A DNA stretch of 64,000 nt from contig JAOTOL010001186.1 of the NCBI GenBank assembly GCA_034440575.1, forward strand, positions 248,001 through 312,000. The letters are read 5' to 3'. Source of the stretch: Imbricaverruca yamaguchii. Lineage: Eukaryota; Arthropoda; Thecostraca; Neoverrucidae. The position numbers were made by a program, and so were the translations under genes. Under the pieces are notes generated by a model. The model made no database searches and was not told the DNA's origin. It saw nothing but the letters and a program-made list of their open reading frames with translations. Every line of letters starts with the position of its first letter. Position 1 is the stretch's first letter. Below are positions 51,548-62,708 of the stretch, piece after piece.

Positions 51548-54500
51548 GTCAGTGGCGGACGCGCACGCGTCCAGAGGCGAGCGTCATACACGTCGGCAGA
51601 CCGTTGACCACGGAAAGGAGCTAGATGTGTCCGAGAGCCAAGTGCATCGTTTAATCAATAATTGGATCGTATTTGATTTAAAAAACGTGGCCATGTGCCT
51701 CACCCGGTCTTAATCCACGTTTTGGCCGCATTCGTGGGGGTTTTAATAGAAAGCTTCTCTGGCGTCGATTTAGCTACCCTGTCTTTCAATGGAGCCGTGT
51801 GTGCAATGGAGAGGAGAATTTCACCACAACGCACATGTTATCGTGGTTTAGAAATGGTTCGTTTCATTCTGACTTGTGCTTTTGGTAGCCGGGGACTAAG
51901 CTCCGCTCATTGAAAGCCGCGTGTGGAACCATGCCAAGCTGGCCGTTCGGTATGGAAAGCGTGGGCAGTTATGGCGCCCTATTGTCGATTTATGACTCGG
52001 CTCGGTAAGAGGCACACTTTCTGGACAAAAGTTAAAGGCGTTGTTAAGGGTGTCGCCTGCGTTTCATGTCATTAAGACGGGTTTAAATGCAATGAAAGTA
52101 ATTGTCCTCGGCAAGTTGGACAGCACGGATCACTAAAATGCGACTAGGGATTGAACGCCGCCACATTTTCCTCCGTGCGTGCTTTCAGTCTAAAACTACA
52201 GCTGGAACCCAGCTCACAAGCATAGCTATGACGTCATAATTTCCGTGAAATGTGGCAGCGTCATCAAAGCTACTCCTGCGATTGGCGGTACTAAAAGCAA
52301 AAGCCATGCTAAACCGAGCTTTACAGATGTATTGAAGGAGCGAATGCAAATATTTAAATGACAGTAGTCCGTCCTGATTGAACCTTCTTGTATAGTGCAC
52401 GGAAAATGTAATTGATGATGCTGCATTAGGCGATTCTATATGGATTTTGTATCATGTAGGTGATGATTCTGTACTGATTATTCCGTATTAGGTGCGGGCC
52501 AAATATTTGGCACCGTGCTGCCATTTGTGGAGACAATGATACGAGGAGGCACGACCTTGCATTGTCACACTGGTGCCAAGTCAGCGGCGGCGGTCTTCCG
52601 GGACTTGAAATCCTGGCCCTGTCCGACACTGCCTGGTCACCTGACCGTACCTAGTCCAGCCCTACTGCGGTCTTACTCCAGCCCTACTCCAGCCCTATTC
52701 CAGTCCTACTACAGCTCTACTCCAGCTTTACTTCAGCCCCACTTCAGCCCTACTTCAGCCCTACTTCAGCCCTACTTCAGCCCTACTTCAGCCCTATTCC
52801 AGCCCTACTCCAGCTCTACTTCAGCCCCACTTCAGCCCTATTCCAGCCCTACTCCAGCCCTACTTCAGCCTCACCAGGCCGTCGCCGCCCCGGTCATGAT
52901 CGAGCCCGACACAGCCTGGCCGAGCCTGACACAGCCCAACACAGCCAGGTCGAGCCTGGCACAGCCCAGCCGAGCCCGTCACAGCCCAGTCAAGTCTGAC
53001 ACAGCCCGGCCGAGCCCGACACAGCCCAGTCGAGTCTGACACAGCCCGGCCGAGCCCGACACAGCCCGACACAGCCCGGTCGAGCCTGACACAGCCCAGC
53101 CGAGCCCGTCACAGCCCGGTCGAGCCCGACACAGCCCGGTCGAGCCTGACACAGCCCGGCAGAGCCCGTCACAGCCCGGTCGAGCCCGACACAGCCCGGT
53201 CGAGTCTGACACAGCCCGGCCGTCTATCGTGTGCAGATGAAGCGGACGTCGCGCGACTCCAGCTGCAGCTCCGACGAGGAGATGGCGGCGCCGCGCGTCG
53301 GGCCCGCCACGCCGGCGCCCGTGCAATTCCGGTCGTCGCCGCCGGCGGGCGCCCATCGGCCCGGCCGGGCCACCACTCCGCCCCGCAGGTACTGCACCCG
53401 CCCGTCCGCCAGCGACCGCCCGTCCGCCAGCGCCCGCCCCCGTCCGCCAGCGTCCGCTCGTCCACTAGCACCCGCCCCCCCGTCCACCAACACCGTCTGC
53501 CTCGCAGATGCGTCTGCCGTTTGGGAACTCTGGGTACCTCTGGGAAAAACAGCCGGAAAATATATTACGGTGGCTATATAGATTTAGACATGTCATCTGT
53601 ATATGATATAGCACGGTGATAAACAGACTCACGGTGCTATCGGTATAGGACATCGCACAGCGATAAACCATCTCACTGTGCGATCAGAAAACAGAACTTT
53701 TGTAGGTGGTGGTGGCGAGCAGTGGTTAAACGCGTCTGGTTTACTCTTGAAGTACTGTAGTAGAGTACCTCAGAATGCACCAACTTGTCCTCTCCTTCGT
53801 ACATCACCGGCATCCCAACGGTACACAGGAGTGTCCTCTCCCCAGCACTTTGGCAGTACTCTCCCCAGTACACCGTAGCGTCATCTCCCCAGTACACCGT
53901 AGCGTCATCTCCCCGGTGCCCCGGTAGTATCTGTACAGTATACTGACGTGTTGTCTCCCCGATTCCCCGGTGCAATATCTCAGCAGTATGCCGGCATGTA
54001 ACCTCCGTCCGGCACCAGAGCGGTTCCCTCGTGGTGTCCGCAGTACCGGCCGCCTCAGTGGTGTGCCGACGGCGACCCAGCAGCATCCTCTCGCTCCCCT
54101 CCCGCACACCTCGGCAGTACTGTGTGTGTGGGTGTGGGTGTGGACTGAGCGGTGGGTGTGCGTGGGTGCGGCAGATCTCCGGTGGTGCCGGCCGCCGCCG
54201 CCGCCGCCGTGCCGCCGTCGGCGCGCGGCCGCAAGCGCCACCGCGGCCTGGCCTCGCTCGGCATGCAGCGGCCCTGTCTCGACTTCGAGAAGATGCAGCA
54301 GGTGAGTGGGCCGGCGTGCCGGCGGCAGGGGCGGCCGACGGCCGCGCCGCGGGGCCTGGCTCGCGGCAGACGTGCTACCTGTCTGGCGCTGCGTGTGCGA
54401 GGCCGCTGTCGGCGGTTGGAATCTGTAGATGAAAATGTGGCTACCGATTGCTGTCGTAACTGCCTTCATCAACATACGATGTACCGTGTTTATATTCTGT

Positions 54501-57500
54501 GTACAATCAACCCCGCGAACAAGTTAAATCCAATAAATAATTTTGACAAGAGGGCAAGTTTGGAGAAAGGGCTGTTCAAGCCGTACTGAAATTGGTTCTT
54601 CGTGTAAAAATATGGGTAGTTCTGGCGATGTGATAAGCTTTGAAATGCTGTTACTGGCGCTGCTGCCGCCGCTCCGAACGAAAAATGCTGCTACTTGACA
54701 TTGATGGTTTTGAGGTTGGGAAGCAGTGTTAAAATAATAATTTCTTGTTGGGTGTGAGATGACGAACCGTGCGCAGCAGGGTTTAGAAAGTGCCTTGGAA
54801 GTACTGTTATATATAATCACCTAGTTTTGAGACAATTGCATACATATGATCGTAGGTACATATAGGTAATCCCTTCACCTGGAATTGCACTATGGGATGT
54901 TCGTTAGCACTATCCCGGGCCCGTTAAGGTGAGTAACAGTATGATATTTGTAAACGGGATATAGTTGGAAACGAGGCATGAAGACTTCAAAAACACGCAC
55001 CAAGGAGTACGATGTCGATACTTCCTTGGGAAGGATACCGATTCATTGTTCAGTAAGTGATATATTCCACCATATTTCGTGAATAATTCATTACTGTTGG
55101 GAAGAGAGTCCAATATTATCGTGTGCGCGTCTCATATTACATCTAAATCAATAACATCACAACCTTTGACGACAGTGTAATTTGCTTCCAATTTCTTTTT
55201 GTGTAACATCGGAAGTGTAGAAAGACAAGATAGCCGATTAACTTCACGGAATGCTCTTGCAGTAATCTGAGTACTTCCGACATAGTTGGCATCAAACGTC
55301 ATGACTTTCGCCACTGATTGCACTCATTTAATGCAATAATACTCATTTAAAGTTGTTAACATGAATGTGCGTCAACATGCTAACTTCACCATGCGAAGTT
55401 TCCTTGACAAAGTTATTTTATTATTATTGGTCTAAACCGAAGGCAACTTTGGTGTATAAAGATCAAGGTCGCAAACAACACCCTGGCGTAAGTCTTGCAC
55501 GCAAGCATTATTGCTCCCGCTAACATCGATAAGACGTAGTTGCTTGGATGCGAGGTGATGGTGGAATTTTCCAGTGTCGTGGATGACTGTGGACCATGTC
55601 GGTGTGTCGATGAGATGGACGCAGAAGTTCCGCGACTATTGACGAGACGGTGACATTTTGCCAGTGCCGTGACTGTGTAGGTGTATCGGTGAGATGGACG
55701 CAGGTGCTACGCTACTCTCGGCGCATGGCTTGATGGCTGGCTCGCTATCCATAACTACATTTCGACACAAGTTAACAGGCGATGCGTCGAAAGTTTCCAA
55801 AGTAAAGCAGCGCAATGCGAGAAGTTTGTGAGCGGACCGTGTGGCCTGTAGTGCCGTCGCCCGTCCGTGCGGCCCTGCAGTCCGACCCCGGCAGGGTACG
55901 ACCGGGCATCGGCACCGGCGGAAGAGAGGGCTTGCGGTGCCTTTGGCGGGCTGGTGGTCGCGGAGTGGCAGTCTGAATTGATTGGAGTCTGCACCGGATT
56001 TGAGTCTGCATTAGTCGGCAGTTCGCAACAATTTTCATGTTTTTTTTTTCTCGCAGTTTTCGATGAGCATAGTGCTTCTCCGAGCTGTTTCGTTTGTTAT
56101 TTTCTTCCGAAACAGCCGCACTGTTTTGATCCAGTCTTGATCCCGGTTGTGCTATCATTCGGATGTATAAGATGAATGGATGGTATAAGATAGCAGTTCG
56201 CCAGGCGAAATACGAGGAAAGGATATTTATGCAACCCATCAATGCGACAAGCCACCCTGTTATTGTCCACTTTCGAGCGTGCAAGTGTCGGGATTGTTAC
56301 ACAGACCACCATGAATTTGATTTTCGATTGGGAAATAAATTCAGTGACCAAACATGCCCTGTAATATCCGGTGTTGGCTATTGTGCACACACAGTATGCC
56401 GGGCGCCCTTGAGCACCCCTCCACACCCTTCACCGTGAAGGTGTGTTCACCATAAGCCGGGTAATATCCGGTGTTGGCTATTGTGCACACACAGTATGCC
56501 GGGCGCCCTTGAGCACCCCTCCACACCCTTCACCGTGAAGGTGTGTTCACCATAAGCCTAATCACCGTGAAGGCTGTGTTCACACACAGTACGCCGGGCG
56601 CCCGTGATGTTCACTATTCACGTGAGCACTCCACACCCTTCACCGTGAAGGTGTGTTCACCATAAGCCTTCACCGTGAAGGTGTGTTTCACACACATGCC
56701 GGGCGCCCTTGAGCACCCCTCCACACCCTTCACCGTGAAGGTGTGTTCACCATAAGCGGGTAATCACCGGTGTTGGCTAGGTGTGCACACACAGTAGCCG
56801 GGCGCCCTTGAGCACCCCTCCACACCCTTCACCGTGAAGGTGTGTTCACCATAAGTCCGGGTAATATCCGGTGTTGGCTGTGTTCACCATAAGCTTCACC
56901 GTGAAGGTGTGTTCACCACACCCCTCACCGTGAAGGTGTGTTCACCATAAGCTTCACCGTGAAGGTGTGTTCACCATAAGCTTCACCGTGAAGGTGTGTT
57001 CACCATAAGCTTCACCGTGAAGGTGTGTTCACCATAAGCTTCACCGTGAAGGTGTGTTCTCCACACCCTTCACCGTGAAGGTGTGTTCACCTTCACCGTG
57101 AAGGTGTTGGCTTCACCGTGAAGCCGGGCGCCCTTGAGCACCCCTCCACACCCTTCACCGTGAAGGTGTGTTCACCATAAGCTTCACCGTGAAGGTGTGT
57201 TCACCATAAGCTTCACCGTGGCGCCGTGTGCACCCTCCACACCCTTCACCGTGAAGGTGTGTTCACCATAAGTTCACCGTGAAGGTGTAATATCCGGTGT
57301 TGCACCGTGAAAAGGTATGCCGGGCGCCCTTGACACCCCTCCACACCCTTCACCGTGAAGGTGTGTTCACCATAAACTTCACCGTGAAGGTGTGAAGGTG
57401 TGTTGCTTCACCTATTTCACCGTGAAGGTGTGTTCACCATAAGCTTCACCGTGAAGGTGCGCTAATTCAGCCGTTGGCGCTTTCACGGTCAACGATAGGG

Positions 57501-59604
57501 GCGGGGATGGCCGAGTGGTTAAGGTGTCGGGCTATGGTTACCAAAGGTCCCGGGTTCGACTTGGCGCTTTCACGGTCAACGATAGGGGCGGGGATGGCCG
57601 GGTGGTTAAGGTGTCGGGCTATGGTTACCAAAGGTCCCGGGTTCGACTTGGCGCTTTCACGGCCAACGATAGGGGCGGGAATGGCCGGGTGGTTAAGGTG
57701 TCGGGCTATGGTTACCAAAGGTCCCGGGTTCGACTTGGCGCTTTCACGGCCAACGATAGGGGCGGGGATGGCCGAGTGGTTAAGGTGTCGGGGTGGTTAC
57801 CAAAGGGCTTTCCGGTCCGATAGGGGCGGTGGCCTAGGTTCGGCTTGGTACGCTTTCACGGCCAACGATAGGGGCGATGATGGCCGAGTGGTTAAGGTGT
57901 CGGGCTATGGTTACCAAAGGTCCCGGGTCCGACTCTAGCGCCACTCAGGACATTTCCCAATCCCGCGGCCCACCGGCGAAATAGTCTGGGCGGCGCCATT
58001 AGCCGCGAATGTGCATAAAGTGTGTCGTGAACCAACCAATAAACAAACGGCCAACGATAGCTCCAAACGCGTGGTGCAGCCGGCCAGCAGGCGCTCTGAT
58101 GGACCTGCTGATCAGCCAGCGGGCATGGTTGTTGGATCTGCGCCAGCTTTGGACGGGTTGTTGTCGGTCGGCGCGACGCGCGTGAAGGGCAGCTGTGGCA
58201 GCCTGCGCTGCACCAGCGCGGCTGGCTGGTGCCGCGCAGGCTGCCGGCTGCCGCCGTCTGGAGTGTTTCCCGTGTCCGTCGGCGTTGCGAACGCCGCCCG
58301 CCGTGCACGTGCATATCCTGTGCACGTGCAGTTGCATAGTGTTGCGGCGCGGCGTCGACCGGCCGAGGTCGGTGGCGGTGGTGGGCCGCCGGGGTCGGTG
58401 GCGCTGGCGGTGGTGGGATGGGCCGCCGGGGTCGGTGGTGGTCGGCAGCTATTTTGGCGGTGTCCCGGGGCAGATGTAGCTGTATCCCGCCACGACGGCA
58501 GGACTTTGGTGGAACTTTGGGCAGGACATTGCCCTACCTGACGGCCGAGGTCCACCGGTCGGAGGAAGACGGGTTCCGCAGTTAGTGCCTCGCAGTTAGT
58601 GCCTCGCAGTTAGTGTCCCTGGTTCGGGGCTGGAGGTCTATGGAACGCTGACGATTTCGGAATTTCGTTAGGGATTTCGTTATTACCGGGATTTCTGAGG
58701 TTTCTTTGGGCGGCGAAATTCTGAGGAGACTGTCAGTTTAAAAAAAAAAACTTGTACAGCTGAGGTGCAATGCACCTTCCCAAGTGTATTGCGGGTCACC
58801 ACTGTGCCTCTGGACCAAGACCTCGTGTGTGGGGTGGGGTGGGAGTGGGGGTGGTTGTAGTTCATCTGAGGGCTACCGACTTCCTGTCCCTCCCTCCCTC
58901 CCGGTAGCGGCGCCCATGTTGACAGGCCCTGATCCGGGTGCGGCGGCTGCCTCCGGCCAACACGATTGCGGTTTCAGATTGACTGCTAGTGGCTGGGAGC
59001 TGACCAGTTGGTGTGGGGCTGGCGTTTCATTTCCCCCGAGTCCTGTAGTCGCCACGACGAAATCTGTCGCAGATAATGCTGGGATACATACCGCAGAAGA
59101 AACGGCAAATCGAATTCATGGACGTTGGGGAATAGGTGTTGTATGAAAATAATGCGATAAAAACCACAAACCCTGAATCACATATTAGCATGGCTGTGCT
59201 CGTAGTATTGGGGACGACATATCATCAGCAATAATCTAGCGGCGATAGTTTTGTTTTCTTCAGCCAATCGTATTGCTCGTTGCGTATGTGGAGGAACGAT
59301 CATTGCCCAATAAATATACAATTATCCCGGTACGACTTAATTCCAGCATCATGTAACACTCGTATCCGCTTGCGTGTTACGCTAGCACGGTTTCTTTTAG
59401 TTATCCATGCCGGTTAGCTCACTGTTTTGTCGAGAATTTCCGAGCGAATGGTGACGTTTGTCATGCTGCATTGCGTTCATTGCTAATCATAAATCTGGTG
59501 GAACTGTTGACGACATTTTCACTCGATCGCGTTCTTCACAGGAGGGGATTCGATCGGTGACCACCTGGCGGCCGTCGGCGGAACTGTCCCTGTTCTGCTG
59601 GTAA
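51362..59604 (+). CDS. Unrecognised small Ser/Pro/Arg-rich, probably nuclear protein
   Basis: Four exons join in frame: 51362-51547, 53237-53388, 54175-54301 and 59542-59604, giving 175 aa. Seen: an acidic Ser/Glu segment (about residues 27-49, SSDLELDEAQAEANHSSEEE), a basic patch REREKRKW (about 53-60), a second Ser/acidic run SRDSSCSSDEE, a Pro/Ala-rich middle with six alanines (119-124), an NLS-like RGRKRHRG (130-137), then RPCLDFEKMQQ and the aromatic end TWRPSAELSLFCW. Each donor (GTCAGT, GTACTG, GTGAGT) and acceptor (GTGCAG, GCGGCAG, TTCACAG) is acceptable and the phases agree (0, 2, 0). The ATG context (AGAATGG) is good. The ordered C-terminal stretch across the last junction looks conserved, but I cannot name the family. 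Upstream non-coding exons or a further internal exon are possible. Confidence 0.6.
51548..52654 (+). other. Third gene, intron 1, left part
   Basis: No gene or recognised repeat. Confidence 0.45.
52655..52880 (+). repeat. 12-bp tandem array, unit CAGCCCTACTTC
   Basis: About 18 copies with ACTCC, ATTCC and ACTTC variants. Lies in intron 1 of the third gene. Confidence 0.92.
52885..53222 (+). repeat. 20-bp tandem array abutting exon 2 of the third gene
   Basis: About 16 copies of CGAGCCTGACACAGCCCGGT with C/T and G/C variants. The last copy ends about 14 bp before exon 53237. Each unit holds CTGAC (or CCGAC) followed by ACAG. Confidence 0.92.
53237..53388 (+). CDS. Third gene, coding exon 2
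   Basis: MKRTSRDSSCSSDEEM to GRATTPPR, plus two bases of the next Arg codon. The in-frame ATG at its first codon also allows an alternative start. Confidence 0.6.
53396..53490 (+). repeat. Short CGCCCGTCCGCCAGCG-type array
   Basis: Five or six imperfect copies directly after the exon 53388 donor. Confidence 0.8.
53491..54174 (+). other. Third gene, intron 2
   Basis: Contains local duplications around 53830-53930 (CCCAGTACACCGTAGCGTCA repeated) and 53590-53700 (ACGGTGATAAAC-like). Ends in GT-rich sequence, then GCGGCAG. Confidence 0.6.
54175..54301 (+). CDS. Third gene, coding exon 3
   Basis: The first base completes Arg113, then SPVVP, six Ala, VPPSARGRKRHRGLASLG and MQRPCLDFEKMQQ, followed by GTGAGT. 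The GCC run could be length-variable. Confidence 0.62.
54302..56339 (+). other. Third gene, intron 3, left part
   Basis: No additional exon recognised. Contains a reverse copy of repeat family B at 54945-55105. Confidence 0.4.
54945..55105 (-). repeat. Dispersed repeat family B
   Basis: On the - strand: ATTATTCACGAAATATGGTGG, AATATATCACTTACTGAAC, TATCCTTCCCAAGGAAGTAT, matching 17826-17920. Confidence 0.6.
56340..57460 (+). repeat. Complex array of palindromic CACCGTGAAGGTGTG units
   Basis: Built from a 29-bp core (AAGCTTCACCGTGAAGGTGT, then GTTCACCAT) and a longer unit of about 120 bp (GTAATATCCGGTGTTGGCTA...CCGGGCGCCCTTGAGCACCC). CACACCCTTCACCGTGAAGGTGTG is nearly self-complementary. The order of long and short units is irregular, with many partial units. 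Confidence 0.92.
57480..57865 (+). repeat. Tandem array of SINE heads with flanking target sequence
   Basis: Four 87-88-bp units plus a degenerate one. Each reads GGCGCTTTCACGGYCAACGA, then TAGGGGCGGGGATGGCCGAG, the A box, the B box GGGTTCGACTT, and then the next unit. The unit joins the genomic flank (and target-site sequence) of the SINE at 57866-58046 to that SINE's tRNA-like head. Confidence 0.9.
57866..58046 (+). mobile_element. tRNA-derived SINE, family 1
   Basis: Complete head, body (ACATTTCCCAATCCCGCGGC) and CCAATAAACAAA tail. It is bracketed by CGGCCAACGATAG on the left (about 57857-57869) and on the right (about 58048-58060). Confidence 0.85.
58061..59541 (+). other. Third gene, intron 3, right part
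   Basis: GC-rich to about 58500 with GGTCGGTGG-type simple repetition (58367-58440), then plain. No exon recognised. Confidence 0.4.
59542..59604 (+). CDS. Third gene, terminal coding exon 4
   Basis: After a GTTCTTCACAG acceptor: EGIRSVTTWRPSAELSLFCW, then TAA. Chosen because it is the next in-frame, phase-0 exon with a proper acceptor and a plausible ordered end. It is less certain than the other exons. Confidence 0.5.
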   Translation, partial: EGIRSVTTWRPSAELSLFCW

Positions 59605-60590
59605 CCCAGCGGCCAGCGCACCTGACCCAGCGCCCCGCCAGCTCCGACATCTGGCGGGGACGAACAAAACCACTACTGTACCTAACTACCGCCGCGCGTC
59701 GCGCGCGACGGTCGGACGAACGAACGATTGTGTGCGAACTCGAATCGGTCAGGGATGAGCGTGGTCGCATTTGATCCGGTGATGGCGTGGCTCGAGACGA
59801 TCGGTTCCACCTTGGTTCTGTGCTCGCTTTTTGCCAAGTGTATAGACGCCCGTCGCAGACGGCGGGATCCTAGTTTTGTACCTCACAGTGGATTCGAGCG
59901 GGCCTCAGAGCCGCAAGTGTCGGCTCTTATTGTGCTCTTTTTCGCCCCTTCTTCACGCGACCGCCGAGACTCGTGCGTGTCGTCTCCGGCCGCCACGCCG
60001 GCTGTGGCGTGGCCAGTGCAAGACCGGCTGGGGCTCCTCTGTTCCTCCTGATTTCTGTGATCTGCCGTAATAAGTGGCCGGTGTGTTGTGTTGTTGCCTC
60101 TGTTGGGCGGCCATCTTTTCCGACTGCGCCCGCGACTGGCGTGGCGATGGACGAAGCGGACGGCGCCGTGTGCTCTGCTGGACCTGTGTTCTAGTTGCGC
60201 TTGGCTCTCGAGACAGTGAACTGAACGCTGGATCGCATGCTAGTAGGGTGTACGCTTTTCGACGAGGGGCCGTTTTTTGGATGCTGAAATACACGTTAGC
60301 AATGTTGGCACTGTGCTCGCAAGGCTGGCACTCTGCGGGGGGAGTGTTGCTGTGTGGTTTGACTTCGGCACAGCGACCGCTCACTCTATTGGATCCATGT
60401 AACTCCTACCAAGCAATGGCTGAATTGGATGTCCAACGTTTATTGGCAAACTGGTCAACATAGTCCACGACGTCAGATCGCATTCCTGGCGCGTACAAGT
60501 CTGTTGCATGATTTCAGACTGCATCGGTGAAAATTGCGCACGTGGGTTATATGGGAATGTGCAAGTTCACAACACACGCCAACTTCCAGC
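59605..60590 (+). other. 3' flank of the third gene, no further gene
   Basis: CpG-rich DNA with overlapping open frames on both strands, none recognised. Confidence 0.4.
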
Positions 60591-60591
60591 C

Positions 60592-60643
60592 TGGGCGCTA
60601 AATGACCAACCATGGTCGATGCGCCCTAAAACCACAATCACAC
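60592..60643 (+). mobile_element. Mini-retroposon with 18-bp target-site duplication
   Basis: 52 bp: TGGGCGCTAAATGACC, GTCGATGCGCCCTAAAACC, ACAATCACAC. It is flanked by ACACGCCAACTTCCAGCC (60574-60591) and ACACACCAACTTCCAGCC (60644-60661), differing by one G/A at a CpG. Confidence 0.85.
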
Positions 60644-60911
60644 ACACACCAACTTCCAGCCACGTTTCAATGAAATGGATCGGTGACGTCTGGAGATGTG
60701 TGCTCTTGCCGCAAGGTGTGCATGCGTTATTCATCGTGACGGGCTGGTGTGTGAGCCAAGGGCGTCGCCGGGAATTGTCCGGGTGGGTTTGTAAAGCAAC
60801 CACATACTAGCCCGAACATTTTTAGGTCATCGGATCTCGGGTACCGTTTCAACATTTTTTGCCCGTTTTTCCTTTAAAAATGCTATTTTAAAAAGTGCCG
60901 AGGCTCGGCTC

Positions 60912-60980
60912 CCCTGCCTCATGCTGCCGGCTCCCCACCCCTGCCGGCTCCCCACCCCTGCCGGCTCCCCACCCCTGGCC
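60912..60980 (+). repeat. 17-bp tandem array, unit CCGGCTCCCCACCCCTG
   Basis: Three copies plus a partial one. Confidence 0.9.
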
Positions 60981-62558
60981 CTGGTTCCCGCTCCCCCCCT
61001 CATACTGTACATGGGCATTGCACTGATATACACCGGCAATGCAGACCACCTAAGCATACAGCTAGATACATAATTTAAAAACATTGCGGAATACATCGAT
61101 TCAGTTCGCGGAAAGGAGGGAGCGTCTGCAAGTGCTCACAGGCACGCAAGGAAGCACATGCATCCGTAAGGGCCCAATAAACATTCGGAATAGCCTTTAA
61201 GCGTTCGTAGGGACCAGTAAACGCTGGCAATGCGAACAGTGAAAATGGCCACGAAAAGTGCTGCTGACCTTTATATCGCCACACTGGCGACCTCATAAAG
61301 GATTCGTTGCTGGCTCGCGGGCGCCCAAGACGGGGACGTACGCCCCGCCGCCCCCTTGACTACGTCCCGGGCTTGAGCTCACCACGCCTGCGGCGGCATA
61401 ATTCACTGCCGCCATGCTGGGCGCACGGCACTTCCGGCGCGTTCCGCGGATGCCGGGGCCCAGTGGTCTGATGGCCGCTGGTGCGCCGTCCATGCGATAA
61501 GATAGCGGCCGTCCACAGCTGCGACGCCGCCGCCGTCGTCTGGTCCGCTGGGAAGCGAGGCGCGTCTGCCAACTTGCACGCCCGTGCAGTGGGAAGGCGC
61601 CCTGATACGCCCGCGTATAAATGCAGGTGCCGCCTAATGGGGCCCACTCGTCGCCTCAGCACACCGAGGTAGGTGTGTGGGAACTGGCGTCATTGCTTGT
61701 CTTACCACTTTTGCATGAATCGTATGCAAGACTTAACCCTTCCTATATTCGAGGTTCAAAGAGGCATATAATTACTTTCCCTAGATGTTGCATTTATTTG
61801 CATCTTAGATATCTGTCTATTTATCTATCGGTATATATAAATATATAAATATATGTATTCATATGCATATATGCATATATATACATACACACGCACACAC
61901 ATATATATACATATATAAATATATATGTGTGTGTGCATGTATATATATACGTATATACGTATGTATATATATTTATATATATTGACATATATATAAAATA
62001 GGACAGGGGCGATAGTAACATAACCTAAGCGTGCGACATAAAAGAGTCGTAAACACTAGCCTGATGACAGTGTCACGAACAGTGTCACGACGCACATTTG
62101 AGCGGATCCTGGAAACAGTATTACAACGAAGACTCGGGCAGATGAAGCGTCGCACACGCTTTGTTGCCCGACACCTGGAGATGTGTGGTGACGCGTGCAT
62201 AATCTGTCTATTAGCGACACGGCGCCGATCACGCCGTACGCCTGGAAGTGCATCAGAATAGTGGCAGATCGGCGACAATGCTGTAGTTGTAAGGAGACGG
62301 ATGTGACGTGAAGTGTCGGGCGGCGCAGAGTGCCGGACGGCTGGAGGGCGACAACCGTCGGGCACGTGAGTGTCGTACGCCTGACATGTCTTCCTCTTTC
62401 CCGAACCTTGCCGAACCAACCTCAGTTGTGTCACGCAGCCTCTGCTGCATCAACCTGATTCACTCGACTGAGAGAGGCGACCTGTCTAATGGGAGGGATC
62501 AAATAGGATACATTCGAGGTGAGGAGGAAGTGTGTCAAGTGCAAGGATGGAGATGGTG
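60981..62558. other. Stretch without recognised gene
   Basis: Includes TA/CA-rich simple sequence at 61805-61995. A 60-codon open stretch starting MSSSFPNLAEPT (62384) reaches a GTGAGG (62519) but matches nothing I know. Confidence 0.35.
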
Positions 62559-62565
62559 AGTAGTG

Positions 62566-62605
<40 letters not shown>

Positions 62606-62677
62606 TGTGTGCGTGCGTGCGTGCGTGTGTGTGTGCGTGTGTGCGTGTGGCGTGCGTGCGTGCGTGCGCGCGCGCGC

Positions 62678-62705
<28 letters not shown>
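62559..62705. repeat. (GTGC)n/(GT)n microsatellite
   Basis: Runs of GTGC and GTGT with a short GC run, ending in a pure GT run. Confidence 0.95.

Positions 62706-62708
<3 letters not shown>

Noticed and set aside
52515..53356. Open frames on both strands with Ser/Pro or Gly/Leu/Cys repeats
   Set aside because: They are translations of the 12-bp and 20-bp tandem arrays in an intron.
53237..53581. A separate gene starting at the ATG 53237
   Set aside because: A CAG acceptor lies directly before the ATG, and the phase matches the upstream exon ending at 51547 and the downstream exon at 54175, so it is better read as an internal exon. An alternative start here is not excluded.
57474..57938. 154-codon open frame over the SINE-head array
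   Set aside because: The unit is a tRNA-like non-coding module. The periodic peptide only reflects the 87-bp period.
62308..62559. Candidate coding exon ending before GTGAGG at 62519
   Set aside because: No acceptor, homology or partner exon could be identified, and the microsatellite follows at once.
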